From assembly GCA_937992195.1 (NCBI GenBank), contig CALKKV010000048.1, positions 1 through 64,000 of the forward strand: DNA of 64,000 bases, read 5' to 3'. Origin of the DNA: an uncultured Gammaproteobacteria bacterium (lineage in GTDB: Bacteria; Pseudomonadota; Gammaproteobacteria; Arenicellales; Poriferihabitantaceae). The notes below the pieces were generated by a model. It was given only the letters and a program-made list of their open reading frames with translations. It was not told the DNA's origin and searched no databases. Position 1 is the first letter of the stretch, and every line of letters starts with the position of its first letter. The translations under genes and the position numbers were made by a program. Below, piece by piece: positions 33,928 to 42,803 of this stretch.

Positions 33928-34839
33928 ATGGATCAAATCCTCGGTAATATCTCGTTGCTGTTCGAATTTCCGGTTGTCAATTTGAAAATTGTGATTGATG
34001 GTTTGATGATAGGCGCATTGTTTGCCCTTGCAGCCTATGGTTTAGCCCTGGTTTGGGGTGTAATGAATGTTAAAAACCTTGCGCAAGGAGATTTTGTCAT
34101 CGCGGGAGGGTATGTAGCCTGGTACTTGGCGAAGTTAGGTTTGCCGCCGCTTTTTGGGGTTCCGATCGCATTTGTGATTATGTGGGGAATCGGATGGGTA
34201 ATCTATAAAACGGTGATTTCGCGCGTCATTGAGCGCGATCTATTTACTTCTTTGCTTGCTACTTTTGGTTTGGCCATTATGATGGCGCAAATCATGAATC
34301 TGTTGTTTGGATCTGATACCCAAAGCATCCAGTTGCAATACGACACGTTGTATATGTTTGACGGATTCGTTGATATTCCGATAGCAAAACTACTGGGTGT
34401 TGCGATGGCCGCTGCACTTGCAGCCGGGGTAATCTTCTTTATGAAATCAAGCCGCATGGGGCAGGCGATTCGCGCTACCGCACAGGATGCAAGAGCGGCG
34501 CGGGTGTTGGGGATTAATACTGAAAAAGTCTACTCGTTTACCTTTTCTCTCAACGCTGCAATCTGCGGTGCAGCTGGTGCGATAATCGTAATGGTTTGGG
34601 TAATACAGCCATTCTACGGGATTACCTACTCAATCCGTTCGTTCGTAATAGTAACGGCGGCTGGACTTGGTAATCTTCCGGGCGTGATAGCAGCTGGTCT
34701 AGGAATTGGCGCTGCTGAGCAATATGGAGCGCATATATTCGGTATTGGTTATCAGCAGGCGATTGCAGTTCTTTTACTGCTATTCGTGTTGATATATCGA
34801 TTGATTCAACAAAAGCGTTTACGCCAAAGCCTGAAATAG
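33928..34839 (+). CDS. livH: Branched-chain type ABC transporter permease (LivH family)
   Basis: A 303-residue permease. The helix LMIGALFALAAYGLALVWGVMNVKNLAQGDF is the family start. The EAA-like loop region SSRMGQAIRATAQDARAARVLG lies near residue 175. The C-terminal helix contains AAGLGNLPGVIAAGLGIG. Length and layout match LivH. It starts 34 bases after the terminator at 33871 and is followed by livM after 9 bases. The symbol denotes family, not proven leucine transport. Confidence 0.93.
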   Translation: MDQILGNISLLFEFPVVNLKIVIDGLMIGALFALAAYGLALVWGVMNVKNLAQGDFVIAGGYVAWYLAKLGLPPLFGVPIAFVIMWGIGWVIYKTVISRVIERDLFTSLLATFGLAIMMAQIMNLLFGSDTQSIQLQYDTLYMFDGFVDIPIAKLLGVAMAAALAAGVIFFMKSSRMGQAIRATAQDARAARVLGINTEKVYSFTFSLNAAICGAAGAIIVMVWVIQPFYGITYSIRSFVIVTAAGLGNLPGVIAAGLGIGAAEQYGAHIFGIGYQQAIAVLLLLFVLIYRLIQQKRLRQSLK

Positions 34840-34848
34840 GAGCCTCGA

Positions 34849-35895
34849 ATGAAAAAAGCAATTTTTTATGTGGCGCTATTAGTCTTTATCACTGCTGCGC
34901 CATTTCTGTTCCCCGATTTTAGAACCCAGCTGGCAACCTTATGGTTGATGATCGTAGTCTCGATGACCTGGGATATGACTGGTGGTCAGATGGGTTATAA
35001 CTCGCTGGGGAATATATTTTTCTATGGCACAGGAATGTATGTTGCCGCCATAATTTGTATTGGCCTGGTTCATGACGTTGGTCTTTACAATGATGCCGCG
35101 CGTTCTGAAATAATGAAGTTTACTGATACTCAGTACTTTGTCGGCGCTATTGTGGGTATTTTAGGAGCAGGTATTTTTTGTGCGATTTCTGCTGTTGTCA
35201 TTGGCTATGTCACATTCGGCCTGCGTGGCCCTTACTTTGCGATCGGTACATTAGGCGTAGCGATTGCCGCGGGTGAGCTTGTTTCTAACTGGGAGTGGGT
35301 AGGTGGTGGTCAAGGAATCGCACTACCTGTCTATCCAGGTGATTTGGATACAGGCAAGATCTTTTTCTACTTCTTGTTTGCAATCTGTGGAGTGGTATTG
35401 TTTATTTTTCTCAAATGGTTATATCAGACGCGCTTTGGCGCGGCGGTAAATGCCATTCGTGATGATGAAGAAAAAGCGGAGGCTATGGGTATTCACACCC
35501 TTCGCTACAAGCTCACGATGTGGGCGCTAGCCGCATTTTTCGTAGGCATGGTTGGCGGAATCTCAGCTTTCCAACTGATACATTTCGAGCCCCTAGAAAC
35601 CGCTTATCAAACGATTAACCTCGGTATTTTTATGGTGGTCTGTGTGCTACTGGGTGGCAAGGGTACTTTGTGGGGACCGATAATCGGAGCGATTCTTTTC
35701 CATGTTATTAAAGAAGTGACCTGGAACTATCTACTAGGCTGGCAATGGGTTGCGCTGGGTGCATTGATTGTTGTGACGGTTGTTTACTTTCAGGATGGCC
35801 TGATGGGATGGCTGCTGCTGAAGAAACCTGAATGGTTTGGTGTGCGCGTCGAGAAGAAGGAATCTACTACGGAATCTGTAGGAGGTGCATCTTGA
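34849..35895 (+). CDS. livM: Branched-chain type ABC transporter permease (LivM family)
   Basis: A 348-residue permease. It carries MTGGQMGYNSLGNIFFYGTG near residue 43, the GPYFAIGTLGVAIAAGELVSN segment and the EAA-like AVNAIRDDEEKAEAMGIHTLRYK. The last 20 residues are a charged cytoplasmic tail. Its stop TGA at 35893-35895 overlaps the TTG start of livG by 3 bases, with the ribosome site AGGAGGTG inside its own coding end, so livM and livG are coupled. Confidence 0.94.
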   Translation: MKKAIFYVALLVFITAAPFLFPDFRTQLATLWLMIVVSMTWDMTGGQMGYNSLGNIFFYGTGMYVAAIICIGLVHDVGLYNDAARSEIMKFTDTQYFVGAIVGILGAGIFCAISAVVIGYVTFGLRGPYFAIGTLGVAIAAGELVSNWEWVGGGQGIALPVYPGDLDTGKIFFYFLFAICGVVLFIFLKWLYQTRFGAAVNAIRDDEEKAEAMGIHTLRYKLTMWALAAFFVGMVGGISAFQLIHFEPLETAYQTINLGIFMVVCVLLGGKGTLWGPIIGAILFHVIKEVTWNYLLGWQWVALGALIVVTVVYFQDGLMGWLLLKKPEWFGVRVEKKESTTESVGGAS

Positions 35896-36635
35896 GTTCG
35901 ATCATTGATGTACAGGGCGTTTCCAAATCCTATGGAGGTGTCTTGGCAAATACCGATATTTCCATGCAGGTGCAGAAGGGCGGTATCACTGGATTGATTG
36001 GGCCGAATGGGTCGGGAAAGACTACACTGTTTAATTCTATAGTGGGTTATCACCCTATTGATGAAGGCTCGATACGATTCGAAGGCAAAGAGATATCGAA
36101 ACTGCCGGTACAAAGTATTGCCCGATTGGGTCTACTGCGTACCTTTCAGCAAACTCGTATTTATGGCGCGATGAACGGTGTAGAAAATATGTTAATTTCT
36201 TTGCCACATCGGAAGATGCGCTTTATGGATTCTTTTGGCCAAAACAGCAAAGCAGATTATGAGCGTGCGGATATGTTGCTGGACTTCGTAGGTTTATATG
36301 AGAAACGATTTTTAAAGTCCGGTTCGCTATCGTTTGGTCAACAAAAGTTGTTGGAGTTTGCCATGGCATTGATGAATGAACCAACAGTGCTATTACTGGA
36401 TGAGCCAACTGCAGGTATTAACCCTACGTTGATAAACGGGTTGATTGATCGACTGAAAAGAGCGAATACCGAATTTGGTATCACGCTTTTTATTATCGAA
36501 CACAATATGCGCGTGATTATGAACATGGCGGACAAGATTTACTGTTTGGCTCATGGAAAAATGCTGGCCAGTGGCACGCCACAGGAAATTCAAGGCGATC
36601 AACGAGTGGTTGATGCATACCTCGGAGCTCATTAG
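35892..36635 (+). CDS. livG: Branched-chain type ABC transporter ATP-binding protein (LivG family), TTG start
   Basis: 247 residues from the TTG at 35892. A longer frame from 35832 exists, but the strong AGGAGGTG at about 35879-35886 and the family start SSIIDVQGVSKSYGGVLANT decide for TTG. Walker A is GPNGSGKTT, the signature region is LSFGQQKLLEFA and Walker B is VLLLDEPTAGINP. The ABC signature is Leu-Ser-Phe-Gly-Gln rather than LSGGQ, which is frequent in LivG proteins. It is partner to livF at 36668. Confidence 0.93.
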   Translation: MSSIIDVQGVSKSYGGVLANTDISMQVQKGGITGLIGPNGSGKTTLFNSIVGYHPIDEGSIRFEGKEISKLPVQSIARLGLLRTFQQTRIYGAMNGVENMLISLPHRKMRFMDSFGQNSKADYERADMLLDFVGLYEKRFLKSGSLSFGQQKLLEFAMALMNEPTVLLLDEPTAGINPTLINGLIDRLKRANTEFGITLFIIEHNMRVIMNMADKIYCLAHGKMLASGTPQEIQGDQRVVDAYLGAH

Positions 36636-36667
36636 GCTCCTTAGCACTAATATAGAGGGGAAAGCGC

Positions 36668-37558
36668 TTGAACGAAGAAACTAATCAAGATACCGAACAA
36701 GGTAACAACATCAGCGGCTATGGCAGTGGTGGCGTCGATGCGGTCATTTCAGTGGATGAAGTTACGCGTCAGGCAGCTGCTATTGCTGAAGAAATATCGG
36801 TAGAGAGTCTGGATCAGCTTGCCGGCAATGATGCTTTTGTCAGCATTGAAAACCTGAATGCGGGCTACGGCAAAATGGAGATTTTGCATGACATCAATTT
36901 GCGTGTCGGCAAAAAACAATCACTTTGTTTAATTGGACCAAACGGTGCGGGTAAATCAACTATTTTGCATGCAATTTTTGGTTTCAATAACATTTTTTCC
37001 GGAAAAATCACGATTGGTTCAGGTGATCAGCAAATGGATGTGACCGCTTTATCTCCAAACGAAAAACTCTCGCGTGCTGGAATTGCGTATATTTTGCAGG
37101 ATAAGTCGATATTTCCTGGAATGACGGTCGAAGAAAACCTGTGGATGGGTGGTTTTTTAAAAGATCAGCCAGCAGAAGCGAAACGGGCGGCAGAGATGGT
37201 GTTCGATAAATATTCCCGTCTTGCTGCACGGCGTAAGCATCAAGCCGGTGTGCTTTCCGGGGGTGAGCGGCGACTGCTTGAGATTTCAAGAGCGCTCGTT
37301 ATGAATCCTGAGGTCTTGTTGGTTGATGAACCATCCATTGGTTTGGAGCCTCGATTTATTGACATGGTTTTTGAGATTTTGCACGACCTACAGCATAACG
37401 AAGGAAAAACTATATTAATGGTGGAACAAAATGCTAAAAAAGGGCTGGAGTTTGCTGATATCGGCTATGTGTTAGTCAGTGGGGAAGTCGCTATTGCAGG
37501 AACAGGAGATGAGCTGCTGGCAAATCCAAAAGTTGGTGAGCTTTTTCTTGGTGGTTAA
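36668..37558 (+). CDS. livF: Branched-chain type ABC transporter ATP-binding protein (LivF family) with N-terminal extension
   Basis: 296 residues from a TTG at 36668 with GAGGGG 5-10 bases upstream. Ordinary LivF is about 235 residues. The extra 55 residues here (EETNQDTEQGNNISGYGSGG and following) are acidic and likely disordered before the ATPase core FVSIENLNAGYGKMEILHDI. Walker A is GPNGAGKST, the signature is LSGGERRLLEIS and Walker B is VLLVDEPSIGLEP. The extension may mediate regulation. It ends the operon; the convergent EamA gene follows after 30 bases. Confidence 0.92.
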   Translation: MNEETNQDTEQGNNISGYGSGGVDAVISVDEVTRQAAAIAEEISVESLDQLAGNDAFVSIENLNAGYGKMEILHDINLRVGKKQSLCLIGPNGAGKSTILHAIFGFNNIFSGKITIGSGDQQMDVTALSPNEKLSRAGIAYILQDKSIFPGMTVEENLWMGGFLKDQPAEAKRAAEMVFDKYSRLAARRKHQAGVLSGGERRLLEISRALVMNPEVLLVDEPSIGLEPRFIDMVFEILHDLQHNEGKTILMVEQNAKKGLEFADIGYVLVSGEVAIAGTGDELLANPKVGELFLGG

Positions 37559-37588
37559 AGCGCAATTCTCGGAATTAGCTTAAGAAAG

Positions 37589-38497
37589 CTAACCCTTGAG
37601 CAGCAATAAAATAATTCCCGCGGTAATTAGCAGCATTCCTGTTATTTCCATTCGGCTCACCTTCTCTCGAAAGTATGCCACCGTCGCGATAAATGTAAAT
37701 AGTAACTCGATTTGCCCTAACGCTCTGACGTAGCTCGCATTTTCCAGAGTGAAAGCGGTGAACCAACATATCGACGCAAGAGCGCCAGTTAGTCCTGCTA
37801 GGCCAGCATATCTCCATTCTTTAAATACCCTTGTAATTTGACCTGACTCACGCAGGAGCAGATAAGCCCCCATCAGGAGCGTTTGCATTATCAAAGTGAT
37901 GAGTAGTGTGAATCCAGCCGCCATCATAAATTTATCTACTTCCAGAGACAGTGACGCCGCTCTGAAGAACACAACAGAACCGCCCAACCATGCAGCGCAA
38001 ATAATCCCGGTTACCGTTTGCTTGTGTCTCATGCCTTCCTTTAGCGCGCGCAATGACAGCTTGGATTGACCTAACGAAAGCGCAAATAGCCCGCAGGTGG
38101 ATATGACAATAGCCACTACGGCAAACAAATTTAATTTGTCTCCAATGATGATGGCGCTTAACAATGCCACCATAACGACCTCGAGTTTGGAGAACGTCGT
38201 ACCCACGGCAAAACTCTGATAAGAAAATAGCTTCAGTAGAAAAACGGTGAATAGAATCTGGCAAATACTCCCTAAAAAGCAGAATACAAGAAACTTGATA
38301 TTGCCTCGGGGAACATCCATATCTCCGAGAATGTGCAGCAGCCAGACGTAAAGGAAAACGATTGGCAATGCATAGATAAATCGGGAATATGCAGCGCCGA
38401 CGTCAGACAAACGTCCCTTAAGCTGTTTCTGTAAGGCAGACCGTAAATTCTGGAAGAATGCTGCAGCTATCGTGACAGGAATCCAGAGTTCTAACAT
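37589..38497 (-). CDS. EamA/DMT-family membrane transporter
   Basis: A 302-residue protein with ten predicted membrane segments in two repeats, as in EamA (DMT) exporters. The first repeat includes FLGSICQILFTVFLLKLFSY and FSKLEVVMVALLSAIIIGDKL. The second repeat ends ASYVRALGQIELLFTFIATV and YFREKVSRMEITGMLLITAG. These match the closing glutamate-containing motifs of the family. DMT members export amino acids, bases or metabolites, and the substrate is unknown. It is convergent with livF. Confidence 0.87.
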   Translation of the reverse strand: MLELWIPVTIAAAFFQNLRSALQKQLKGRLSDVGAAYSRFIYALPIVFLYVWLLHILGDMDVPRGNIKFLVFCFLGSICQILFTVFLLKLFSYQSFAVGTTFSKLEVVMVALLSAIIIGDKLNLFAVVAIVISTCGLFALSLGQSKLSLRALKEGMRHKQTVTGIICAAWLGGSVVFFRAASLSLEVDKFMMAAGFTLLITLIMQTLLMGAYLLLRESGQITRVFKEWRYAGLAGLTGALASICWFTAFTLENASYVRALGQIELLFTFIATVAYFREKVSRMEITGMLLITAGIILLLLKG

Positions 38498-38645
38498 TGG
38501 CTAGTTATTTGAGTAAAAAGAGATAAGATTATTACAAACAATTCAGTATACATTCAGTAAAGATTCATCGCGTTGTAGTATCGTGATCTAATAGAAAAGA
38601 TTCGGCTCCTGTTTGCAGCCGCCGCCATTTTTTTGGAGTGTTTTA

Positions 38646-39200
38646 ATGAAGTATTGTTTATTGGTCGCTAGTTTATTATTTTCCGGTACAGCCTTTTCGG
38701 GTTCTGCGGGTGTGATTCCATATGCCTGCATTCAGGATGGCGCTTACGTTCTCTTAGCATTTGATCCTAAGCCAAACCGTCAGGCATATGCTGCTTTCTC
38801 AGGAGGGGATAAGAAAGGCGAATCCGTGGTGGATACCGCAGCGCGGGAATTCAACGAAGAGACGCGATGTGTATTCGATACGCCGGACGCAAGTTTGTTG
38901 TCGACGATGACGCCGAGTGTTGATCACGGCCACACTACCTTTGTCGCACAAGTGCCGTTTGTTTCGCCTCTAATGTTTGCTGACCATCCATGCGATGCCA
39001 ATGTAGAAAGAAGTGATTGGTTGTGGGTTCGCTGGTCCGATTTACATAAGGCTTTGTCAGGTGATGAGAGTGAGCCGCGTGTTGTTGCTTCGCTATCTCA
39101 CAAATATATCTCTATCTGGGATAAAGCGGCGAGCTCTATGCGAGGCGCGATGCGAGATGGTCTGTTGCCTGAAAAAGGATTGTGTAAGCAAGAGCTGTAA
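38646..39200 (+). CDS. Nudix hydrolase with N-terminal signal peptide (predicted periplasmic)
   Basis: 184 residues from the ATG at 38646, preferred over an upstream start at 38613 because it gives a clean signal peptide (KYCLLVASLLFSGTAFS). The Nudix box is clear: GGDKKGESVVDTAAREFNEE at about 57-76, matching GxxxxxExxxxxxxREUxEE. Conserved residues are Gly, Glu and the REFNEE triad for Mg. Nudix enzymes cleave nucleoside diphosphate derivatives and are usually cytoplasmic. A secreted member is unusual and suggests periplasmic NDP-sugar, dinucleotide or nucleotide processing. The gene stands alone between the EamA and GNAT genes. Confidence 0.83.
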   Translation: MKYCLLVASLLFSGTAFSGSAGVIPYACIQDGAYVLLAFDPKPNRQAYAAFSGGDKKGESVVDTAAREFNEETRCVFDTPDASLLSTMTPSVDHGHTTFVAQVPFVSPLMFADHPCDANVERSDWLWVRWSDLHKALSGDESEPRVVASLSHKYISIWDKAASSMRGAMRDGLLPEKGLCKQEL

Positions 39201-39292
39201 TCGCGGGCGTATTCGCGCTTAATTTCCTTTTTTATTCATCATATTGCGTCCAGGACTTTGTCGGTACTATGGAGGTCTACTAGGTTCCAGAT

Positions 39293-39712
39293 ATGGATAT
39301 TCGAGTATTTCACAATAGTGATCGACGACAAGTCATTGCTCTTTGGCAAGAGCTAGGGTTAGTCGTACCTTGGAATGATCCGGATAAAGACATAGAGCGT
39401 AAACTTTCGGTAGATCCAGATACTTTCTTCGTCGGAGAGGTGGAGGGGAAACTAATAGCGACTATGATGGTGGGATATGATGGACATCGTGGGTGGGTCA
39501 ATTACTTAGCTGTCTCTCCCAGCCATCAAAGGCGTGGTTATGCGTCGAAGTTAATGGCATATGCGGAAGAGATTTTGATCGGCAAGGGGTGTCCAAAATT
39601 GAATCTGCAGGTTCGGGTTACAAACAAAAAGGTACTGCGTTTTTATCAGTCAATGGGGTATATAGACGACCAAGCCGTTAGCCTTGGAAAGCGTCTTATT
39701 CCTGATATTTAA
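39293..39712 (+). CDS. GNAT-family N-acetyltransferase
   Basis: A 139-residue acetyl-CoA-dependent acetyltransferase. The GNAT acetyl-CoA loop is LAVSPSHQRRGYASKLMAYA (about 77-96), with the Arg-Arg-Gly-Tyr core. The end PKLNLQVRVTNKKVLRFYQS and MGY closing motif are typical. The start MDIRVFHNSDRRQVIALWQE resembles the YpeA-like small group. The substrate is unknown. Confidence 0.92.
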   Translation: MDIRVFHNSDRRQVIALWQELGLVVPWNDPDKDIERKLSVDPDTFFVGEVEGKLIATMMVGYDGHRGWVNYLAVSPSHQRRGYASKLMAYAEEILIGKGCPKLNLQVRVTNKKVLRFYQSMGYIDDQAVSLGKRLIPDI

Positions 39713-39764
39713 TCGTTCCGAGCTAAATAGTTGATATCCGGTTTCCTTTAAGAGAATGATCGGG

Positions 39765-40784
39765 CTAACCGATTAGTTCACCAATAGCGCTGTCGAGGAA
39801 GTCTTGAAATTGATCATTATTTCCCGGAGAGGCGACGCAATGCCCCCAGGGAGAGTTGAATACGCGGCATTCACCATTGGGTATCAGGCTGGCTTCATAT
39901 TCATTGTCTTCAGGTGGAAAGTAGAGATCATCTGAACAAGGAATCGTGATGCAATTCGCTTTGATAGCGGCTAACGCTTGGGGGAAATTATGATCGTAAA
40001 GTGTGTTTGCACTGATATCCCCTGCATGCCAGGTCGCTAACATCGCAAGTAGATTGTTTGCATCCCATGTCAGATGATCTTCCTCCCAATCCTGCAGAAG
40101 GGCTTCGTAGCTGTCGAAACCAAGATTTTTAAATAGTTCTTGTCGGTAAAAGGTTTGAGAGAATGCCCAGCCAGCGTAGACCCGCGCAAAAGCTCTTAGT
40201 CCTTGTTCTGGTGGGGAGGTGTAATTTCCCTGCTGGAAATTTTGATCCGCGGTAAGGGCTGCTTTTACGCCCTCCAGAAATACAATATTGTGTATCGATG
40301 TTTTCGCCGAGCCGCAGAACGGCAGGATATTCTCAACTAAATCCGGGTATTGTGCTGCCCATTGGTAAGCTTGACAGGCTGCCATAGACCAGCCGGCAAC
40401 AAGGGCGATTTTATTAATAGAGAATAATTCAGTTAGCAGTCGATGTTGGCAAAAAACATTGTCATAAAGTGTGACTAATGGAAAGGCGCTGCCTGAGTTT
40501 CTATTATCGGCGTTGCTTGGTGAAGTCGATATGCCGTTGCCAAATAAGTTGATGGAAACTACGAAGTGACGATCGGGATTGATTGCTCTATCTTTGCCAA
40601 AGAAGCCTTCATTTCGTATATGGTTACCAGTATAGAATGTTGGTAACACGACAACATTGGTTTTTTCAGTATTTAGCTTCCCATAGGTTTTGTACGCGAG
40701 CTTGGCTTGATAAAGCGTTTCTCCGTTTTGTAATTTAATATCACCAAGTTCAAACAAACTGGGTTCAGACTGGGAAACTGACAC
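39765..40784 (-). CDS. Alpha/beta hydrolase, homoserine O-acetyltransferase-like (MetX fold)
   Basis: A 339-residue alpha/beta hydrolase of the MetX-like group. The start LQNGETLYQAKLAYKTYGKL and NVVVLPTFYTGNH, then the nucleophile elbow AGWSMAACQAYQWA, the acid in CSDDLYFPP and the catalytic His in SPWGHCVAS give a complete triad. In MetX the sequence around the nucleophile is GGSMGGMQ; here Trp-Ser-Met-Ala-Ala differs, so acyl transfer to homoserine is doubtful. It begins 5 bases after glrR and probably belongs to that operon. Confidence 0.86.
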   Translation of the reverse strand: MSVSQSEPSLFELGDIKLQNGETLYQAKLAYKTYGKLNTEKTNVVVLPTFYTGNHIRNEGFFGKDRAINPDRHFVVSINLFGNGISTSPSNADNRNSGSAFPLVTLYDNVFCQHRLLTELFSINKIALVAGWSMAACQAYQWAAQYPDLVENILPFCGSAKTSIHNIVFLEGVKAALTADQNFQQGNYTSPPEQGLRAFARVYAGWAFSQTFYRQELFKNLGFDSYEALLQDWEEDHLTWDANNLLAMLATWHAGDISANTLYDHNFPQALAAIKANCITIPCSDDLYFPPEDNEYEASLIPNGECRVFNSPWGHCVASPGNNDQFQDFLDSAIGELIG

Positions 40785-40789
40785 AACTG

Positions 40790-42211
40790 TTAACGCGCAG
40801 CGGCCTTGGCTGCGATCCGGTAGTGTTTAGGGTCTATTTTATGACGATGTAACAGCTTGTAAAATTCTGTGCGATTTCGTCCAGCTTGTTTCGCCGCATG
40901 AGTTACGTTTCCAGCGGTCATTTGTAAGGTCTTGATTAGATAATCTCTTTCAAACCGGCCTTGTGCTTCAGCAAAAGATTCAATTCTATTGCTTTCTCCT
41001 TTCAGTGCCCGCAATACCAATGATTCAGGAATAAGAGGAGTAGTAGAAAGTACGGCGACCTGCTCAACGACATTCATGAGTTGACGTATGTTGCCAGGCC
41101 ACTTTGCCATGGTGAGTAACGCCATTGCCTGTGGCGAAAAGCTTCGAGCGACACAGTTACTGTCTCTCAGGTTTATTTGACGCAGAAAGTGACTGGCTAA
41201 CAAAGAGATATCTTCTCTCCTTTCGGCGAGCGCTGGTAATTCAAGCGTAATGACATTCAGTCGATAGAAAAGATCCTCTCGAAAGTCATTGCTTTGGATG
41301 CTATTTTCTAGATTATGATGCGTTGCAGAAATAACTCTGACATCCACGGGAACTTGCGAATTAGAACCAACAGGTCGAATTTGTTTTTCTTGTAGGAAAC
41401 GCAGCATTTTGCCCTGCACATCTTGCGGCATGTCGCCAATTTCATCAAGAAAGAGTGTGCCGCCATTGGCTTCTTCAATCAGGCCTGTTCTATCTCTGTC
41501 AGCGCCAGTAAAAGCACCTTTGCTGTGACCGAATAGCTCCGATTCAAACAACGATTCTGGTATCGCTGCACAATTAATTGCGACAAATGGTTGATCCGCA
41601 CGATGACTAATGTTGTGAACCGCTCTGGCTAACAGTTCTTTGCCTGTACCGCTGGGGCTTTGAATCAATACACTGACATCACTTGGTGCAACCCTCCGCG
41701 CTTCAAGAAGCAGGTTCTCAAGCTGAGGACTACATCCGATAATGTCTTTTCTCCAGGCATTCTTCGTTGTAGTAGATTCATCTGACTCGCTAGCATTACC
41801 TACCTGGATAGCCATCTCTATTTCGGTTAAGAGTTTTTGGCTGTCAAAAGGTTTGGTCAAGAATGAAAACACGCCTTCTTGTGTGGCCGCGACCGCGTCT
41901 GGAATATTGCCATGTGCAGTGAGAATGATAATAGGCAGCGTAGGATATTGCTCATGGACCTGGCGGAAGAGAGACATGCCATCCATACCAGGCATGCGCA
42001 AGTCAGTCACAATGACATCTGGCTGAAACGCTGGTAGTGCTGAAAGCGCCTGTTCAGCAGACTCAGACGTATGGAGATCGAAGCCGTAAGCCTTAAGTCG
42101 GATACATAGTAATCTGAGCAATCCTGGGTCGTCGTCAACTATCAGTATTCTCTTCGGTGGCTGTATCGAGGCTGCTTGTGCTGGGTGTAGCGATAGATTG
42201 TTCCGTTTCAT
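40790..42211 (-). CDS. glrR: Sigma-54-dependent response regulator, GlrR/QseF family
   Basis: About 473 residues from the ATG at 42211. A TTG at 42226 would add 5 residues. The receiver domain has ILIVDDD, phosphoacceptor Asp in VIVTDLRMPGMDG and LTKPFDS. The AAA+ domain has GTGKELLARA, the sigma-54 contact motif KGAFTGADRDRTGL and GTLFLDEIGDMP. A Fis-type helix-turn-helix ends the protein (NVTHAAKQAGRNRTEFYKLL). It overlaps the qseG-like gene by 77 bases. With the kinase at 42790 it forms a GlrK-GlrR pair. A target promoter lies at 44491. Confidence 0.94.
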   Translation of the reverse strand: MKRNNLSLHPAQAASIQPPKRILIVDDDPGLLRLLCIRLKAYGFDLHTSESAEQALSALPAFQPDVIVTDLRMPGMDGMSLFRQVHEQYPTLPIIILTAHGNIPDAVAATQEGVFSFLTKPFDSQKLLTEIEMAIQVGNASESDESTTTKNAWRKDIIGCSPQLENLLLEARRVAPSDVSVLIQSPSGTGKELLARAVHNISHRADQPFVAINCAAIPESLFESELFGHSKGAFTGADRDRTGLIEEANGGTLFLDEIGDMPQDVQGKMLRFLQEKQIRPVGSNSQVPVDVRVISATHHNLENSIQSNDFREDLFYRLNVITLELPALAERREDISLLASHFLRQINLRDSNCVARSFSPQAMALLTMAKWPGNIRQLMNVVEQVAVLSTTPLIPESLVLRALKGESNRIESFAEAQGRFERDYLIKTLQMTAGNVTHAAKQAGRNRTEFYKLLHRHKIDPKHYRIAAKAAAR

Positions 42212-42803
42212 TGATATCTGTCTCAAGTTTCTGAAGTTGATCTATTTTCTGTTGCAGGGTTAGTAAATTGTTCGACATGGTAGTGTTCAAAGACTTTTGA
42301 GTTACAAGTTGCTGGCCCAAATTTCCGAGTAGCAAATGAAGTCTTTTCCTCTCTTCGCTTTGATATAGCAGTAACTGAACCAGCTGTTGATTGTCTTTTG
42401 TTAATTTTTTTGTGTCTTGATACTTTTGAAGAATTTCAATTGCGAGACTATCTTCTTCGGAAGTTTTGCCTATTTGGCTTAAGAGGAGTCCGGTTTTTAA
42501 TCTGTCACAAGAAAACTGTTCGCTATCAGCCTGGTTCAATTCATCTAAAAGTGCTTTTCTATCTTTTTGTGCAAGATTTTGTACGTCGATCACAAATTCC
42601 TGCAATGATCCACAGCTGCCCTCTTCAGCGGGAACAATGGTATGAACAACCCGTGGCTTTTCCTCTACCTTTTCTGTTTCATTTGCTACTACAGGTTCCG
42701 GGGGAGGCGGTGGTGTCTGAGTTGGAAAGGCGACACACCCACTCAATATCAGTGTCGATACTAACGATAGCCAGGATTTTAATTGGTATTTAACTGGTTT
42801 CAT
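42135..42803 (-). CDS. QseG/GlrG-type lipoprotein of the Glr system
   Basis: A 222-residue predicted lipoprotein. The lipobox is LILSGC (Cys at about 22), followed by a Pro-rich stretch TQTPPPPPEP. The C-terminal half is a predicted coiled coil rich in Gln, Leu and Asn. In enterobacteria the same order glrK-qseG-glrR encodes an outer-membrane lipoprotein that interacts with the kinase, so the same job is likely here. It overlaps the kinase gene by 14 bases and glrR by 77 bases. Confidence 0.83.
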   Translation of the reverse strand: MKPVKYQLKSWLSLVSTLILSGCVAFPTQTPPPPPEPVVANETEKVEEKPRVVHTIVPAEEGSCGSLQEFVIDVQNLAQKDRKALLDELNQADSEQFSCDRLKTGLLLSQIGKTSEEDSLAIEILQKYQDTKKLTKDNQQLVQLLLYQSEERKRLHLLLGNLGQQLVTQKSLNTTMSNNLLTLQQKIDQLQKLETDINETEQSIATPSTSSLDTATEENTDS

